From the NCBI GenBank assembly GCA_003232965.1, contig QIKG01000077.1, forward strand, positions 1 to 7,094: a stretch of 7,094 bases of DNA, written 5' to 3'. The stretch is from Oceanospirillales bacterium (GTDB taxonomy: Bacteria > Pseudomonadota > Gammaproteobacteria > Xanthomonadales > SZUA-36). The notes beneath the pieces are model-generated. The model was not told where the DNA came from and did not search any database. It worked only from the letters and a program-made list of their open reading frames with translations. Shown piece by piece: positions 6,548 to 7,094 of the stretch; position 1 is the first letter of the stretch; every line of letters begins with the position of its first letter. The position numbers and the translations under genes are program-made.

Positions 6548-7094
6548 TTAATTCTGTTGTTGTTTTAGCCAAAATTCAAACTCATCTTTAAGCACATCCA
6601 GCGGCACTGAGCCTAAGCCAAGAATGAAATCGTGAAAATCTCGCAGACTGAACTGATCCTTAAGACTGGCTTCGGCTTTATGGCGTAACTGCCAAATGGT
6701 GTACTCGCCAAGTTTGTAAGACAAGGCCTGACCCGGCCATGAAATATAACGATCCACTTCGGTTTTAACATTATGCAGGGCCAATGCGGTATTTCCCGCC
6801 AAGCGCGGGTCTCATAGTTTTTGCTAAAATTAATCAGTTGCCGGCGGAAAATCCGATAATTAATGCAGTTCTCACGAGTTAGCTGTTTGCAGTTGATGTT
6901 TTTTAACTGTTTAAGGGTGTTTTGCCAATAGTGGTAGCGGCGCAACTGGTGTTCGCTGCTTACATGCATCAACTGGTCGGCATAATTATTTACCCCGGCA
7001 TTTGCTGCTAAGTGTGGAAATTCTTTAATCCGGAATGCCCATTCCTGGGTATAGAGTTGTACAAACTGCCGGTCGGTGTCGCTCGCGCTGTCTG
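6548..7094 (-). pseudogene. DUF885-family protein, broken by an out-of-frame internal deletion (5' end cut by window edge)
   Basis: Two pieces of one DUF885 protein sit side by side in different frames. The N-terminal piece enters at the right edge and reads down to about 6799. It has EWAFRIKEFPHLAANAGV, then VSSEHQLRRY, then INYRIFRRQL and YETRAW, all typical of the family's first 150 residues. The C-terminal piece (about 6803 down to the TAA at 6548) starts LAGNTALALHNVKTEVDRY, then WPGQALSYKLGE and FSLRDFHDFILGLG, the family's last 85 or so residues. Family members are usually about 550-600 residues, so roughly 300-350 from the middle are missing. The missing part includes the HEAxPGHH-type motif that marks this family as metallopeptidase-like. 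At the join the C-terminal frame has a stop (TGA, 6812-6814), so the halves cannot be read through. A single base insertion or deletion cannot explain the loss. No product with the family's function is expected. An assembly error at the join is the main alternative. Confidence 0.88.
6795..6809. other. Deletion junction with a small hairpin in the DUF885 pseudogene
   Basis: The change from N-terminal to C-terminal DUF885 sequence happens within about 6795-6805. The same bases form an inverted repeat: CCCGC (6795-6799), CAAGC loop, GCGGG (6805-6809). The position is seen directly. That the hairpin helped the deletion is inference, and a 5-bp GC-rich inverted repeat could be chance. Confidence 0.5.

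Noticed and set aside
6795..6810. Simple 1-2 base frameshift (sequencing error) in the DUF885 gene
   Set aside because: Restoring the frame would still leave about 300 or more expected residues missing between YETRAW and LAGNTAL.
6613..6972. 119-residue minus-strand ORF as a free-standing gene
   Set aside because: Its first half is the N-terminal DUF885 remnant, which extends further upstream. Its last part, after about 6799, is the C-terminal remnant read in the wrong frame.

Overview
The window looks like chromosomal DNA of a Gram-negative gammaproteobacterium, probably an aquatic heterotroph. The reasons are an outer-membrane TonB-dependent receptor, a PpnN nucleosidase of the enterobacterial type, two Sec-exported proteins and REP-like palindromes. 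The exact taxon cannot be fixed from the sequence alone. No tRNA, rRNA, CRISPR array, integrase or complete insertion sequence is visible. No gene-free stretch exceeds about 225 bp.

Layout, left to right. (1) Positions 2-2017, + strand: the C-terminal part of a large TonB-dependent receptor (Oar-like barrel), cut by the left edge and closed by a strong intrinsic terminator at 2039-2070. (2) Positions 2165-3532, + strand: ppnN, a nucleotide 5'-monophosphate nucleosidase linked to the stringent response. (3) Positions 3528-3628: a convergent gap with two REP-like palindromes. (4) Positions 3628-4326, - strand: a secreted 232-residue protein of unknown function. (5) Positions 4327-4550: a 224-bp divergent promoter region with an 11-T tract. 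(6) Positions 4551-6362, + strand: an exported angiotensin-converting-enzyme-like dipeptidyl carboxypeptidase (peptidase family M2). Its zinc, substrate, chloride and disulfide residues are all intact. (7) Positions 6363-6547: a second convergent gap with a KpnI-type palindrome and three more copies of the REP-like repeat. (8) Positions 6548-7094, - strand: a DUF885-family gene, cut by the right edge and broken by a large out-of-frame internal deletion.

The genes do not form one operon: strands alternate and each intact gene has its own upstream region. The loose theme is cell-envelope handling of peptides, with an importer-type receptor, a periplasmic dipeptidyl carboxypeptidase and a decayed putative metallopeptidase; ppnN is unrelated housekeeping. 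The least expected features are the decayed DUF885 gene and the five-copy palindrome family. That family occurs only in the two tail-to-tail gaps, and its copies overlap or abut stop codons. I do not see a convincing new multi-gene system here.
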